A stretch of DNA of 64,000 nt from Akkermansiaceae bacterium (lineage in GTDB: Bacteria; Verrucomicrobiota; Verrucomicrobiia; Verrucomicrobiales; Akkermansiaceae). Position 1 is the stretch's first letter. Every line of letters starts with the position of its first letter. Positions 50,642 to 59,950 of this stretch are shown here, in pieces. The position numbers were made by a program, and so were the translations under genes. The DNA lies in NCBI GenBank assembly GCA_021733795.1, contig JAIPKB010000001.1, positions 1 through 64,000 on the forward strand. The letters run 5' to 3'. Below the pieces are notes generated by a model. The model saw nothing but the letters and a program-made list of their open reading frames with translations, was not told the DNA's origin and made no database searches.

Positions 50642-52860
50642 ACACCAACAGATCTCTCCTCATCGCGGCGGCGCTGGGCATCTGCCTGGCGGAGTCGGTC
50701 TTGGCACAGGGTGCCAGGGTCCGCAACAACGCCCCCCCGCCCCCACCCGCCGGTGGCAGCGGCATGTATTTCCAGCTCTGGGCAGACGTGATGACCACCC
50801 TGCATCCGGAGCGCGTGGTGGCGGTCTGGATGCGATCGGGCTCGGCGGAAATGTTCCGCCCGCGGTCCGAGTTCCCGCAGCCGCAAGTCCCTGATGGCGC
50901 CTATCATGTTCCAACGATGGGCAACCCGGGCGCGAAGGAGGGGGGCCCTTACACTGGCACGCTGGCTACGTTTAAGCAGTATCGACTGAAGGGGGCGCCG
51001 GTCGGATTCGCGCCCGACCCGCGGACCGGCCACGAGTGCGGCGACAGCCGCTACCTGGCCATCCCGTATCTGGATGCTTGCATGGCCATGCGTCTGCCTG
51101 ACAAGGGGAGCACGGACCAGACGCTCAAGCCGGTGGACATGAGTCATGCCTGGCTGGCTGCTCTCGTCGAAAAGGATCCTCAGAACGCGGCTGCCGTGCC
51201 AGCGCCTGAGTATCAGGGCAACCCCCTCGAAGCGGTGTGGTTGCCTAATGAAGCGGTCGCCAAGGCGTGGGTCGAGTACGTCAAAACCGGTGCGGTCAGC
51301 GACCCGACCCCACCGCCCGCTCCATTTGACGTGAAAGCGTCGCAGGGCGAAACGGGCGTGGTGATCACGTGGAACGCAGCAGCCGACTTTGAGAGCGGCA
51401 TCCGCAACTTCAAAGTGCTCCGTGACGGCCAGGAGCTGGCCAGTGTGCCGGAGCAGCCCGTCGGCCGCTTCGGACGTCCGCTGTTCCAGTCCATGACCTA
51501 TCACGATACGCCCGGTCAACCCCTGCCAGCGATGCGCTACGTGGATCCCTCGGCCAAGCCGGGCGAAACGCACACGTATGCCGTCGTCAGTGTCAACAGC
51601 GTCGGCCTCAAATCCGCGCCGTCTGCGGAGGCATCGCAACCCAAAGAGCCATCTCCGCCAACGCCGCCTGCGGCGGCAACCTCGCAGGTGCGCGATTATC
51701 GTTTCGACGGAAGCATCTCGCGCCAGGTGCTGGAGAACTACTTGGATCGTTCCATCTCCTACACCGAGTTGCTCCATGACGATCTGAGCCAGCCGCTCAA
51801 CAGGAGGGGAGTCGATCCGCGCGACAACCTGCGTTTTATTCGCAACACCGGCGCCAAGTTCGTCGGCCGGGCCCTGATGTGCTGGGGACGGGAACGCGAA
51901 CTGGACACGTTGCTCCGCAACGCCAAGACCTTCGCGGCCGAGTTGCATAGGGCCGACCCGGACATTGTCCTCCAGGGAGCAGCGTTTGAAATCGTGACCC
52001 GGGGCGTGGAGTCGGTCGCGATTCCGGAGTACGTGTTCAAGGAGTTCGGTCTGCCGGTGGTCCAGCGTAACTTCGTCTTTGCCGACATCGGCTATCCCAC
52101 CGGAACCCACCGCATGGGCAACGGCAACATCCCGGATATGAATCAGTTGGAAGCCCGCATGTGGTTCTTCTACCTGTGCAGCCAGTATCTCGATGCGGGA
52201 ATCGAGGCCATCCACTTTGGCCAGATCGGCCTCATGGACCAGAATGACCGACAACACGTCGGCTGGGTGGATATGCTCGACCGGGTTCGCGCCTACGCCC
52301 ACGCGCATGCCCGCCGGCATTTTGTGATTTGCGACGCCCACACGGCCAACGGCGGTTTCTTAAAAGATGGCAAGCTGCTGTTTGATGTCCACGCCTTCCC
52401 GCTGCGCATTGCCCAAGACGGCGAGCAGCCGCTGAAGGGCAAGCTGCAGGTCGGCTATACGGACGCGCTCTTCCTCAAGAGCAAGGGCGGGATCACTCCC
52501 AGCGGCTGGTCCTGCGAACACCTCCCTTACCTGGTCGAGTTCGACAACTTCGGCGGCCGCAACCAGGGCCAATCGAGCGCGGGTACGATCTTCGTCTGGG
52601 GTTATGACGAGATTACCTGGTTCTCGGTCCTACCCGAGGCAGCACGCAACCAATGGCTGCACTATGCCTGGAAGTGGGTCCAGGAGACCGATCCCAATGG
52701 CCACCTGGAGATGCCAGGCAGCCGCGTGATCACTCCGGCGCGGAATAGCGGCGGGCCGCGCTGGTATTGGGCCAACACCCGCAGCGACGCCTGCCCCAAT
52801 GGGTCCAATACCGAGCAAACCATCAGGGAGATCTGGGCGGCGGACTCGGCAAGGAAGTAG
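50638..52860 (+). CDS. Chimeric secreted protein: esterase-like N-terminus, Fn3-like linker, C-terminal domain of unknown type
   Basis: LWADVMTTLHPERVVAVWMRSGSAEMF; Fn3-like PAPFDVKASQGETGVVITWNAA; C-terminal VENYLDRSISYTELLHDDL...GWVDMLDRVRAYAHAHARRHFVICDAH; 4-bp overlap with GH16 gene. Confidence 0.7.
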   Translation: MNTNRSLLIAAALGICLAESVLAQGARVRNNAPPPPPAGGSGMYFQLWADVMTTLHPERVVAVWMRSGSAEMFRPRSEFPQPQVPDGAYHVPTMGNPGAKEGGPYTGTLATFKQYRLKGAPVGFAPDPRTGHECGDSRYLAIPYLDACMAMRLPDKGSTDQTLKPVDMSHAWLAALVEKDPQNAAAVPAPEYQGNPLEAVWLPNEAVAKAWVEYVKTGAVSDPTPPPAPFDVKASQGETGVVITWNAAADFESGIRNFKVLRDGQELASVPEQPVGRFGRPLFQSMTYHDTPGQPLPAMRYVDPSAKPGETHTYAVVSVNSVGLKSAPSAEASQPKEPSPPTPPAAATSQVRDYRFDGSISRQVLENYLDRSISYTELLHDDLSQPLNRRGVDPRDNLRFIRNTGAKFVGRALMCWGRERELDTLLRNAKTFAAELHRADPDIVLQGAAFEIVTRGVESVAIPEYVFKEFGLPVVQRNFVFADIGYPTGTHRMGNGNIPDMNQLEARMWFFYLCSQYLDAGIEAIHFGQIGLMDQNDRQHVGWVDMLDRVRAYAHAHARRHFVICDAHTANGGFLKDGKLLFDVHAFPLRIAQDGEQPLKGKLQVGYTDALFLKSKGGITPSGWSCEHLPYLVEFDNFGGRNQGQSSAGTIFVWGYDEITWFSVLPEAARNQWLHYAWKWVQETDPNGHLEMPGSRVITPARNSGGPRWYWANTRSDACPNGSNTEQTIREIWAADSARK

Positions 52861-52929
52861 CCAGAGACGCGCCGACGATGGCGCGGGCACTAAGGAGGAT
52901 TGCCGCTTCAGAAGTCCCGGAAAGATGTC

Positions 52930-54261
52930 CTAGCAATTGTAGCAACCCAACAGCCATTGCCAGACCGGCACGATTTCGATCCCCTGCGGGGTGCGGCTGC
53001 CGTGCGGCGCTTCGGTCTCGGTCACCAGCAAGGCCGCCGCATCCGGAAATTCCCGGCCCGCTTCGGTTAGGGACCGGACTTCCCGCTCGAAGGTCGCCGG
53101 AGACGAAATGTCCGCGGCGACCTGGATCAATTGGCGGCGACCCTCGAAATCCGTGGCGAGGAAGTCCACCTCAAATCCCGCCGCGGTCTTGGCATAGGCC
53201 AGATCGCGGCTGACTCGTGACAGTTCGCAGGCGACGAGGTTCTCGATGAGGCGGCCCCGGTCAAGGCCGGTGACCGGGCTGAATGCCTGGGCCAGGCCGT
53301 GGTCGGCCAGATAGAGTTTGCGCGGGTTCACTTGCCGCCGCCGCTCCGACCGATCGGCCAAGGGCACCGTGAAAACGAGGAAGGCGTCCTCCAGATGGGC
53401 CAGGAAAGCCAGCAGGGATTCCTTGGAGACCGCGATGCCCCGCGAGCCGAAATCCGCATGGGTTTTACTCACACTCAGCAGGGTTGCCGGATTGCGCAGG
53501 AGCTGGCGGACGAACGCACGCAGGGCTGGCAGGTTCGAAACCTGGTGCCGCTCGGCCACATCGCGAAACAGCACCGTGTCGACGTAGCCTTGCAGCAGCC
53601 CGACCCGGTCGCGTGCGTCCGCATAAGCCCCCGCCTCGGGAAAGCCTCCCACCTCGAGGAAGGCGTCAAAATGAGCCCGCAAGGCCGAGCGCTCCGCACC
53701 CGAAGGCAACTGCTGCGGCACACCCTCGGGCCATTTCCGGCCGCGAAGGAATTCACGGAAACTGAACGGCGTGATGACCGTCTCCATCGCCCTCCCGCGC
53801 ATGCTGGTGGCCACTTCCCGGCTCAACATGCGGGCGGAAGACCCGCTCAGGAAAATCTCGACCTTCTCGCTGTCCAGCACTCTTCGAACAAAGCGTTCCC
53901 AGCCGGGAACGAGCTGGATTTCGTCCAGGCACCAGGTCACCTCGGCTTGGTGACGGAAGTGTGGGAATTGACGGTAATACTCCTCAATCAATGTGCCAAG
54001 TTCTTCAGCCCGTAACCCGCCGAGCCGCTCGTCCTCGAAGTTGAAATAGACCAGCCGTTCACGTTCGATTCCGCGCGCCAACCGGTCGGCGAGGCATTGC
54101 AGGAGGAAATACGTCTTGCCTGCCCGCCTCATTCCGATGACCGCCTGAGCCTTGCCCCGCAGTGGGGTCGGCGCGGCGTCGCGACGCACCATCTCCGGAA
54201 AGGGCGTCTTGATGGCATCGCCCAGTTTTTGCCGGATCGTTTGCAACAATTGGTTGTCCAT
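52930..54261 (-). CDS. AAA ATPase with DUF4143-type C-terminus
   Basis: AVIGMRRAGKTYFLLQCL Walker A, TWCLDEIQLVPGWERFVRRV, FLSGSSARMLSRE, RGLIENLVACELSR. Confidence 0.88.
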   Translation of the reverse strand: MDNQLLQTIRQKLGDAIKTPFPEMVRRDAAPTPLRGKAQAVIGMRRAGKTYFLLQCLADRLARGIERERLVYFNFEDERLGGLRAEELGTLIEEYYRQFPHFRHQAEVTWCLDEIQLVPGWERFVRRVLDSEKVEIFLSGSSARMLSREVATSMRGRAMETVITPFSFREFLRGRKWPEGVPQQLPSGAERSALRAHFDAFLEVGGFPEAGAYADARDRVGLLQGYVDTVLFRDVAERHQVSNLPALRAFVRQLLRNPATLLSVSKTHADFGSRGIAVSKESLLAFLAHLEDAFLVFTVPLADRSERRRQVNPRKLYLADHGLAQAFSPVTGLDRGRLIENLVACELSRVSRDLAYAKTAAGFEVDFLATDFEGRRQLIQVAADISSPATFEREVRSLTEAGREFPDAAALLVTETEAPHGSRTPQGIEIVPVWQWLLGCYNC

Positions 54262-54387
54262 GCGGACTGCAATCGCACAAAACCGGTCTTCGCGCAAGAC
54301 CGAATTCCTCTGTCGGGGCGAATTCTTATTGTCGAGTCGGGCTGAAACGCTACGTTGGGCTGCAGCCAACTCCACTTTCGCATTCTT

Positions 54388-55245
54388 ATGCCCGCCACGT
54401 CCAAGTGCAATTGTCTAGCAGCCGCCGGTGGCAAGAAAGCCGCCTGGATGCTCCCGCCGATGCTCGTGCTATTGATAGTGGCTGATTTCATCGGTCTTCC
54501 GGCCCGCGATGATCTGGCGGCGGCGCTGGCCTGGCATGAACCGTTTCAGAACCAGGTAACCGCCTATTTTGAAGCCCATCCGGAATTGCCCGAAATTGAG
54601 AAGATTGCTGTGCTCTCGAAGGCGTTCGACTTCATCAGCATTGCCGCGCTGGACCAAGGCGCGGAGGCGGCAATCAGGGCGTGTGAAGGGCTCGGCCGAT
54701 TGAGTTGCGGGTCCCTTCCCGAGAATTTCGACCACGCGCGATTGATGGCCGCGTTGGGGCCGGAAAGGCTCCGGGCTACCGGCGATGCCGCCGGGTTTCT
54801 CAACTCGTGGGCCTGTCACGACCGGGATGCCGCCCTTGCATTCGCCCGGACGATGAAACCGCATGGTCCCGAGGTCGGGGTTGGTCTCGTTTCCGCCGTA
54901 TTCAGTGGGGTGTGCCGGTTGGAAGGAGAAGCCGCCGCCGCCCAATGGCTGTCCGCCACCGTCGCCAGCGAAGCGCCGGAACAACGCGGCGAACTCATCG
55001 CCAGTCTTTATGCGGGCTCTTTCCTTCCTCCCTCCCCCACCACCTTTCGCCAGATCTACGATGCCCTCGGCGACGAGGATGAGCGGATGGCCTTCGGATC
55101 TGGCCTCATCGATCCGCAGCGCGACTGCGATCTGGCACGCACCTATCTGGACCAACTCCCGACCATGGACCAGCGGGTGGCGGTGATCGAGGCGGCGGCC
55201 CGGCGCTGGGTCGAAGACGCTCCGTCGCCGAGCCATGGCGTCTAA
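54388..55245 (+). CDS. Hypothetical protein with N-terminal TM segment
   Basis: Long ORF with hydrophobic AAWMLPPMLVLLIVADFIGL; upstream ATG at 54355 also possible. Confidence 0.55.
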   Translation: MPATSKCNCLAAAGGKKAAWMLPPMLVLLIVADFIGLPARDDLAAALAWHEPFQNQVTAYFEAHPELPEIEKIAVLSKAFDFISIAALDQGAEAAIRACEGLGRLSCGSLPENFDHARLMAALGPERLRATGDAAGFLNSWACHDRDAALAFARTMKPHGPEVGVGLVSAVFSGVCRLEGEAAAAQWLSATVASEAPEQRGELIASLYAGSFLPPSPTTFRQIYDALGDEDERMAFGSGLIDPQRDCDLARTYLDQLPTMDQRVAVIEAAARRWVEDAPSPSHGV

Positions 55246-55343
55246 AATGCAGCACTCTGCCGTTTGGTGAAGTGAAGACCGATGCACGCGCCATTAGCCA
55301 GAACCCCGTGCGGTTGGGTGGCCAAGAGCAATTCCCTGGCAAT

Positions 55344-56555
55344 TCAGCCTAACTGGCTAAGCAACGGCGTGAAGTCATTCCATGGGAGAACGGTGGCCTT
55401 TGCGCGGTCCTGGCGGGCGATGCCGCCGTGAATGAGCCAGGGGGTAATGGTCTGGCGGGAGAGCTTGGCACGCCAGTAATCGAGACCGGTGAAGAAGTCG
55501 GAGGCGATGGTTTCACCGGACTTGATTTCAACGGCTTGGAAGGTGTCCGGCGCGGTCTCAATCAGGGCGTCGATCTCGTGCCCCTCCTTGTCGCGGAGAA
55601 AATGGAGGGATGGCTTGAGGCCGAGGTTGGTCTGGGCCTTCAGCAGCTCGGTCATGACCCAGTTTTCAAACAAGGCTCCGCGTTGCGGGTGGGCGCTGAG
55701 GTGGGCGGCGGCACGCACGCCGAGGAGCCAGGCGGCGAGGCCGGGGTCGCAGAAGTAGAGCTTGGGGGTCTTGATCAGGCGTTTGTTGAGATTGCTGAAC
55801 CAGGGGCGCACGAGGAACACCAGGTGGCTGGCCTGGAGGACGGACAGCCAGGACTCGGCCGTGACGCGGGTGATGCCGGTGTCCGCTGCGAGTGAGGTGA
55901 TGTTGAGAAGCTGCCCGACGCGACCGGCACAAAGCTGGACGAAACGCTGGAAGGTGGCGAGGTCCTGAATGTTGAGGATCTGCCGCACATCCCGCTCCAG
56001 ATAGGTGCTGATGTAGTCCTGGAGCCAGAGGGTGGGTTCGACCGGGCGGTCGTGGATCGGCGGAAAGAGGCCGGCGTGGAGGAGTGCGTCCACGGTGGCA
56101 GGGGCGCGTCCGACGGCTTGGAGCTCCGCCAGGGAGAATGGCAGCAGGGTGAGCATGGAGGACCGGCCGGCGAGGCTCTGAGTGATCGACTCGATGAGTT
56201 CGAACTGGCTGGAGCCGGTGAGAATGAAGCGCCCCATCCGGCGGTCGGAATCGACAACGCCCTGGAGGTAGGAAAAAAGTTCCGGAGCACGTTGGATCTC
56301 ATCGAGGATGGCCCCATCGGATGCTTGGCGGAGGAAGGCCCGGGGATCCTCGGTGGCGAGAGCGCGGGTGTCGGGATCTTCCAGGGAGAAATACGGAAGG
56401 TCCGGGGCGAGCAGGCGTGAAAGCGTGGTTTTGCCGGATTGGCGGGGTCCGGTGATGGTCAGAATCGGGAATCCGGCAAGCCGCTTGCGGGCCGCAACTG
56501 CGGCATTCCGGGGAATCGGCTGGTTGGGAAACGATCGGCTCGAAGCACTGGACAT
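55344..56555 (-). CDS. AAA ATPase with DUF4143-type C-terminus
   Basis: ILTITGPRQSGKTTLSRLL, GAILDEIQRAPELFSYLQ, GRFILTGSSQFEL, GALFENWVMTELLKA, EIDALIE. Confidence 0.92.
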   Translation of the reverse strand: MSSASSRSFPNQPIPRNAAVAARKRLAGFPILTITGPRQSGKTTLSRLLAPDLPYFSLEDPDTRALATEDPRAFLRQASDGAILDEIQRAPELFSYLQGVVDSDRRMGRFILTGSSQFELIESITQSLAGRSSMLTLLPFSLAELQAVGRAPATVDALLHAGLFPPIHDRPVEPTLWLQDYISTYLERDVRQILNIQDLATFQRFVQLCAGRVGQLLNITSLAADTGITRVTAESWLSVLQASHLVFLVRPWFSNLNKRLIKTPKLYFCDPGLAAWLLGVRAAAHLSAHPQRGALFENWVMTELLKAQTNLGLKPSLHFLRDKEGHEIDALIETAPDTFQAVEIKSGETIASDFFTGLDYWRAKLSRQTITPWLIHGGIARQDRAKATVLPWNDFTPLLSQLG

Positions 56556-56560
56556 GACCA

Positions 56561-56589
56561 ATTGTATAGCCGGGAGATCGTTTGGTCAA
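56561..56589 (-). promoter_or_regulatory. Sigma70-type promoter placed for leaderless transcription of the DUF4143 gene
   Basis: Minus-strand TTGACC (56589-56584), 17-bp spacer, TACAAT (56566-56561), then ATG at 56555; flanked by TGACCAA/TTGGTCA inverted repeat (56555-56561 / 56582-56588). Confidence 0.6.
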
Positions 56590-56907
56590 CTATTTCTGGT
56601 GGCGGAATTCTTCCAGCACCTCTGGGGGCTTTGATAGGGGGCATCAACATTTCCCCGCCACCGTGCCCCTGGTACGACACTATCGATTCCGGGCCGCGTC
56701 TCCGGCCCTTCCTTTCCTCGCAACGCCTTTTCTCCCGGTCTCCGAACCGCACTTTCGCCCCTCATAGTTGGGAAGCGGAATAGTGGAGCGCCCTCCTGAT
56801 GGGTTCGCCGGGCCGGCATTGGGGAGCTACTGCCGCCACCGGCTCCTCCCGCTCGCAAGCGCAAGAAGCCGGACCCTGCCATTCCGGAGATTACAGAGCA
56901 ACCAGGC

Positions 56908-57357
56908 GTGCACATCCTGTGCACGAAGGACTCCGAGATTTCCGCTCAGACGAAAGCGTTCGGTGAATGGCTGCCGTTCTTCCGGAAGGGTGGTGTGAAT
57001 CTCTACGGCTACATCTTCGACCCCGAAGGACCGGGGGACTTGTCCGATGCCGATCTCAAGCAAATGGGCCACACGCGCGAGGAGATCAAATGCATCCGGC
57101 TGTCTGCCACCGACGACTGGCACGATCCCGCCGCCCTCGCCGCCGACCTGCGCCGCTGCGAGGCGCTGGTTCCGGAAAAACCCCGGAACTCCCGCTCCCG
57201 CAAATGGATCCTCCGCGAATTGGAGGACCTCATAGGACTCTGTGACAACGCCGCGGTTTCCGAACTCAAGGTGCAACTGCTCGCCCCGCCCGCCGATTGC
57301 GAGGACGAAGACAATTGGTTCGACGAGGGAGAGGAAGACGACGACGAGGATGAGTGA
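56908..57357 (+). CDS. Hypothetical protein with acidic C-terminal tail
   Basis: 149-aa ORF ending CEDEDNWFDEGEEDDDEDE; no strong competing ORF. Confidence 0.5.
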   Translation: MHILCTKDSEISAQTKAFGEWLPFFRKGGVNLYGYIFDPEGPGDLSDADLKQMGHTREEIKCIRLSATDDWHDPAALAADLRRCEALVPEKPRNSRSRKWILRELEDLIGLCDNAAVSELKVQLLAPPADCEDEDNWFDEGEEDDDEDE

Positions 57358-57611
57358 ACTCAACCATAACCGGATAGAGGAAGCCCCCGGGGAATGAGTG
57401 CGCGTGGCGATGGCGGGCATTGGCGACGGCACCGTGGATGCCTGCGCTTGCCGCCCTCGCTTGCTGGTGGCTGGGCGGCCTCATGATAAGACGACAGACA
57501 AATTATTTCACTCATCAACAAGCTCCTCTCATTCGCACCGCCATCCGGCGGACAACTGGGCGCGCCCGGCGGTCACGCCCTACCTTTGAGGGGATGGGTC
57601 TTGCTCGGCTC

Positions 57612-59111
57612 CTATTGCTTGGGCTGCCCGGCCCGCAGGGCGGCATCCTTCGGGCAGATCAGGAAGCTGAAACCGGTCGCCGCGCCGCCGTTGTTGTCGA
57701 TCCGGACGACGATGCGGTTCCAACCCTGCCGGAAATTGAAGGCCTCGATGTGTTCATCGATGTGATACCAGCTCCAGCCCTCGTCGTGCCAGATCTCCCG
57801 GTCGTTGATCCACAGCTTGCCGCTGTCGTCGGTGCCGATCGCGACGATCATCGTGGCCGGCTCGTCAAAGTATAACTCGGTGTAGGCATAACAAGTGGAG
57901 CTGTCGGTGGTGACCGGCACCGTGTTGTGCATCGACTCGCTCTGCATGAACTTCCAGCTCAGGGTGCCGTCGAGGAGGGCCTTCTTGCCATGGACGCGCA
58001 GGGGACTCGATTCGTTCTCCGCGATGCCGCGGCCGGTCTTGCCGTCGTGATAGACGGCGTCGAGGTCGATCCCCTGCTCCGGCGGGTGGGTGATGGAGAA
58101 ATCGTTGCGACCGTATGATTCCCACGGACCGATCATGTACCAGGTGTTCACGTAGAGCCAGCCGCGGCGCATCGTCTCGCGGGAGAAACGACGGCCGGGC
58201 AGGGCCTGCGCGGCCACCATTTCCTCGCTCTCGAACTTGGCCTCGTGCGGGACATAGGGCTGCCCGGTCAGGCCTGGCGCGCCGTAGCCAGCCTCACCAC
58301 CATTGCCGGGCCGCTGCGGGCCGTCACCGGCCATCCCCGCGCCCGGCGGCGGTTTGCGGCCGGCATTGCCCACCATCCCGAGCAGGCGCGACTCGGCGAG
58401 GCCGGACTGGCGGCCCGCCTGACCTAACAAATCTCGGTAGCGGTTGATATCGTCGATCGAGGCGACCTCCATCGAGTTGCCCTCGATGCCATGCTGGGCA
58501 TTCACCGTTGCGATCAGCTCGCCATACCCGGGCATTTGAGTGGCGGCGAGTTGCATGGCGCGCAGGGTGTCGGGAAACGAGAGGCCCTCCTTGAGCGCCT
58601 TGTTGGCGGCGGCGGTGGCCAGGTGGTCCTGCTGGATGTCCGCCTCGTGCACCGCGATGCGTTCGTACAGATCCTTCACCGAGGGCTCGTCTCCCAACGA
58701 CGGATAGTCGGCGGGGGCCTTGCCGCGGGCCATGGAGGTGTCGTTGATCTCGCTCGACAAGCCCTCGGGCACCGGCCGCTGGTCGACCTGGTCGAGCAGC
58801 ACGTCCTCCTTATCGAACGCCTCCTGGGCCATCGCCTCGAAACGTTTGAGCCGCTCCTTCAATTCCCTTTTCACCAGCACCTCGGACGATTTCATCATCA
58901 GCTTCGCATACTCCGCTGGCAGCGGCCGGGTTTTCTTGCGCTCGTCCTTTTTTTCCCGCTCGCCCGCGGTTTTCTCCGGGGCCTTGAGCTGCCCCTGCAC
59001 CGGATGCGGCAGCTGCCAAAGCGTGAGCGCCCCGCCCGCGAAAAGCAGGCCGGCGGCGAGCCATGAGATCACCCGGGCGCGGCGGTCAGTTTCGATTGTA
59101 GCTCTCGTCAT
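57612..59111 (-). CDS. Membrane-anchored protein with C-terminal carbohydrate-binding-like (PA14-like) domain, in exb operon
   Basis: N-terminal TM, charged segment, C-terminal YTELYFDEPATMIVAIGTDDSGKLWINDREIWHDEGWSWYHIDEH; overlaps exbD. Confidence 0.65.
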   Translation of the reverse strand: MTRATIETDRRARVISWLAAGLLFAGGALTLWQLPHPVQGQLKAPEKTAGEREKKDERKKTRPLPAEYAKLMMKSSEVLVKRELKERLKRFEAMAQEAFDKEDVLLDQVDQRPVPEGLSSEINDTSMARGKAPADYPSLGDEPSVKDLYERIAVHEADIQQDHLATAAANKALKEGLSFPDTLRAMQLAATQMPGYGELIATVNAQHGIEGNSMEVASIDDINRYRDLLGQAGRQSGLAESRLLGMVGNAGRKPPPGAGMAGDGPQRPGNGGEAGYGAPGLTGQPYVPHEAKFESEEMVAAQALPGRRFSRETMRRGWLYVNTWYMIGPWESYGRNDFSITHPPEQGIDLDAVYHDGKTGRGIAENESSPLRVHGKKALLDGTLSWKFMQSESMHNTVPVTTDSSTCYAYTELYFDEPATMIVAIGTDDSGKLWINDREIWHDEGWSWYHIDEHIEAFNFRQGWNRIVVRIDNNGGAATGFSFLICPKDAALRAGQPKQ

Positions 59112-59508
59112 AGGTCCGTATTCCGACATTGCTCAGGTTGTAGAATTGACAGGCATCCATCACCTCGACGAAGCGTCCGAACGGGACGTCCTTGTCCATA
59201 TCGATGCGGATCCGGCGGTCCGGGGCGGTGATACAAAGGTCACGCAACTCCTCGAGGAGGAAGTTGGTCGAGCAGGGCGCGCCCTCCCAATACAACTGTC
59301 CGTCCGGATCAATGCCGACCACCACCTGTTTGTCATCCGGGCGCATCTTCACGGCGGCCTCGGATTGCGGCAGGTCGATCGGAATGTCCTTGTTCCTCAC
59401 CTTGGCCATGCTGGAGACCAGGAAAAAGATCAGCAGCAGGAACACGCAGTCGATGAGCGGAGCCATCGACACCTCCGGCTCCTCGTCACTTTGTAAGCGG
59501 ATCTTCAT
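59086..59508 (-). CDS. exbD: ExbD/TolR family biopolymer transport protein
   Basis: VSMAPLIDCVFLLLIFFLVSSMA and C-terminal RIRIDMDKDVPFGRFVEVMDAC. Confidence 0.9.
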   Translation of the reverse strand: MKIRLQSDEEPEVSMAPLIDCVFLLLIFFLVSSMAKVRNKDIPIDLPQSEAAVKMRPDDKQVVVGIDPDGQLYWEGAPCSTNFLLEELRDLCITAPDRRIRIDMDKDVPFGRFVEVMDACQFYNLSNVGIRTYDESYNRN

Positions 59509-59950
59509 TTGGCTTTCCTCCCAGTCGGACGCGGGTTTGCATGAACCCGCGGAGTTGGCACAGGTCGAACACCTCGATCACCCGGCTGACCGGCACGGTC
59601 CGGTCCGCGGCGATCTCCAGCGGCAGCTCGACGCCACGGGTCTCGCGCAGGTTCGCCAGGTAATCCGGCAAATCACCGATCGGTTGATAGATCGTCTCGC
59701 CCGAATACGTGTTGCGGCTGACCACCTGATAGACCGATTCATCCGCGCCGAGGGCGATGATGGCAAGGTCCTCGGCGGATTTCTTCGGCGACAGGCTGGA
59801 AGTCATCTCCGGCACGGTGAGCGGAATCTGGGTCTCCCATTTCTTCATCATCGTGGTGACGAGGAAAAAGATCAGCAGGAGGAAGACGCAGTCGATCAAC
59901 GGCGCCATGTCCACCCCGACTTCGCAGTCCTCGTCAACGTCAATCCGCAT
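59486..59950 (-). CDS. exbD: ExbD/TolR family biopolymer transport protein
   Basis: VDMAPLIDCVFLLLIFFLVTTMM; overlaps neighbours. Confidence 0.9.
   Translation of the reverse strand: MRIDVDEDCEVGVDMAPLIDCVFLLLIFFLVTTMMKKWETQIPLTVPEMTSSLSPKKSAEDLAIIALGADESVYQVVSRNTYSGETIYQPIGDLPDYLANLRETRGVELPLEIAADRTVPVSRVIEVFDLCQLRGFMQTRVRLGGKPNEDPLTK

Noticed and set aside
50626-52341. Minus-strand 571-aa ORF
   Set aside because: Antisense to the chimeric esterase/Fn3 gene, which has signal peptide and operon overlap.
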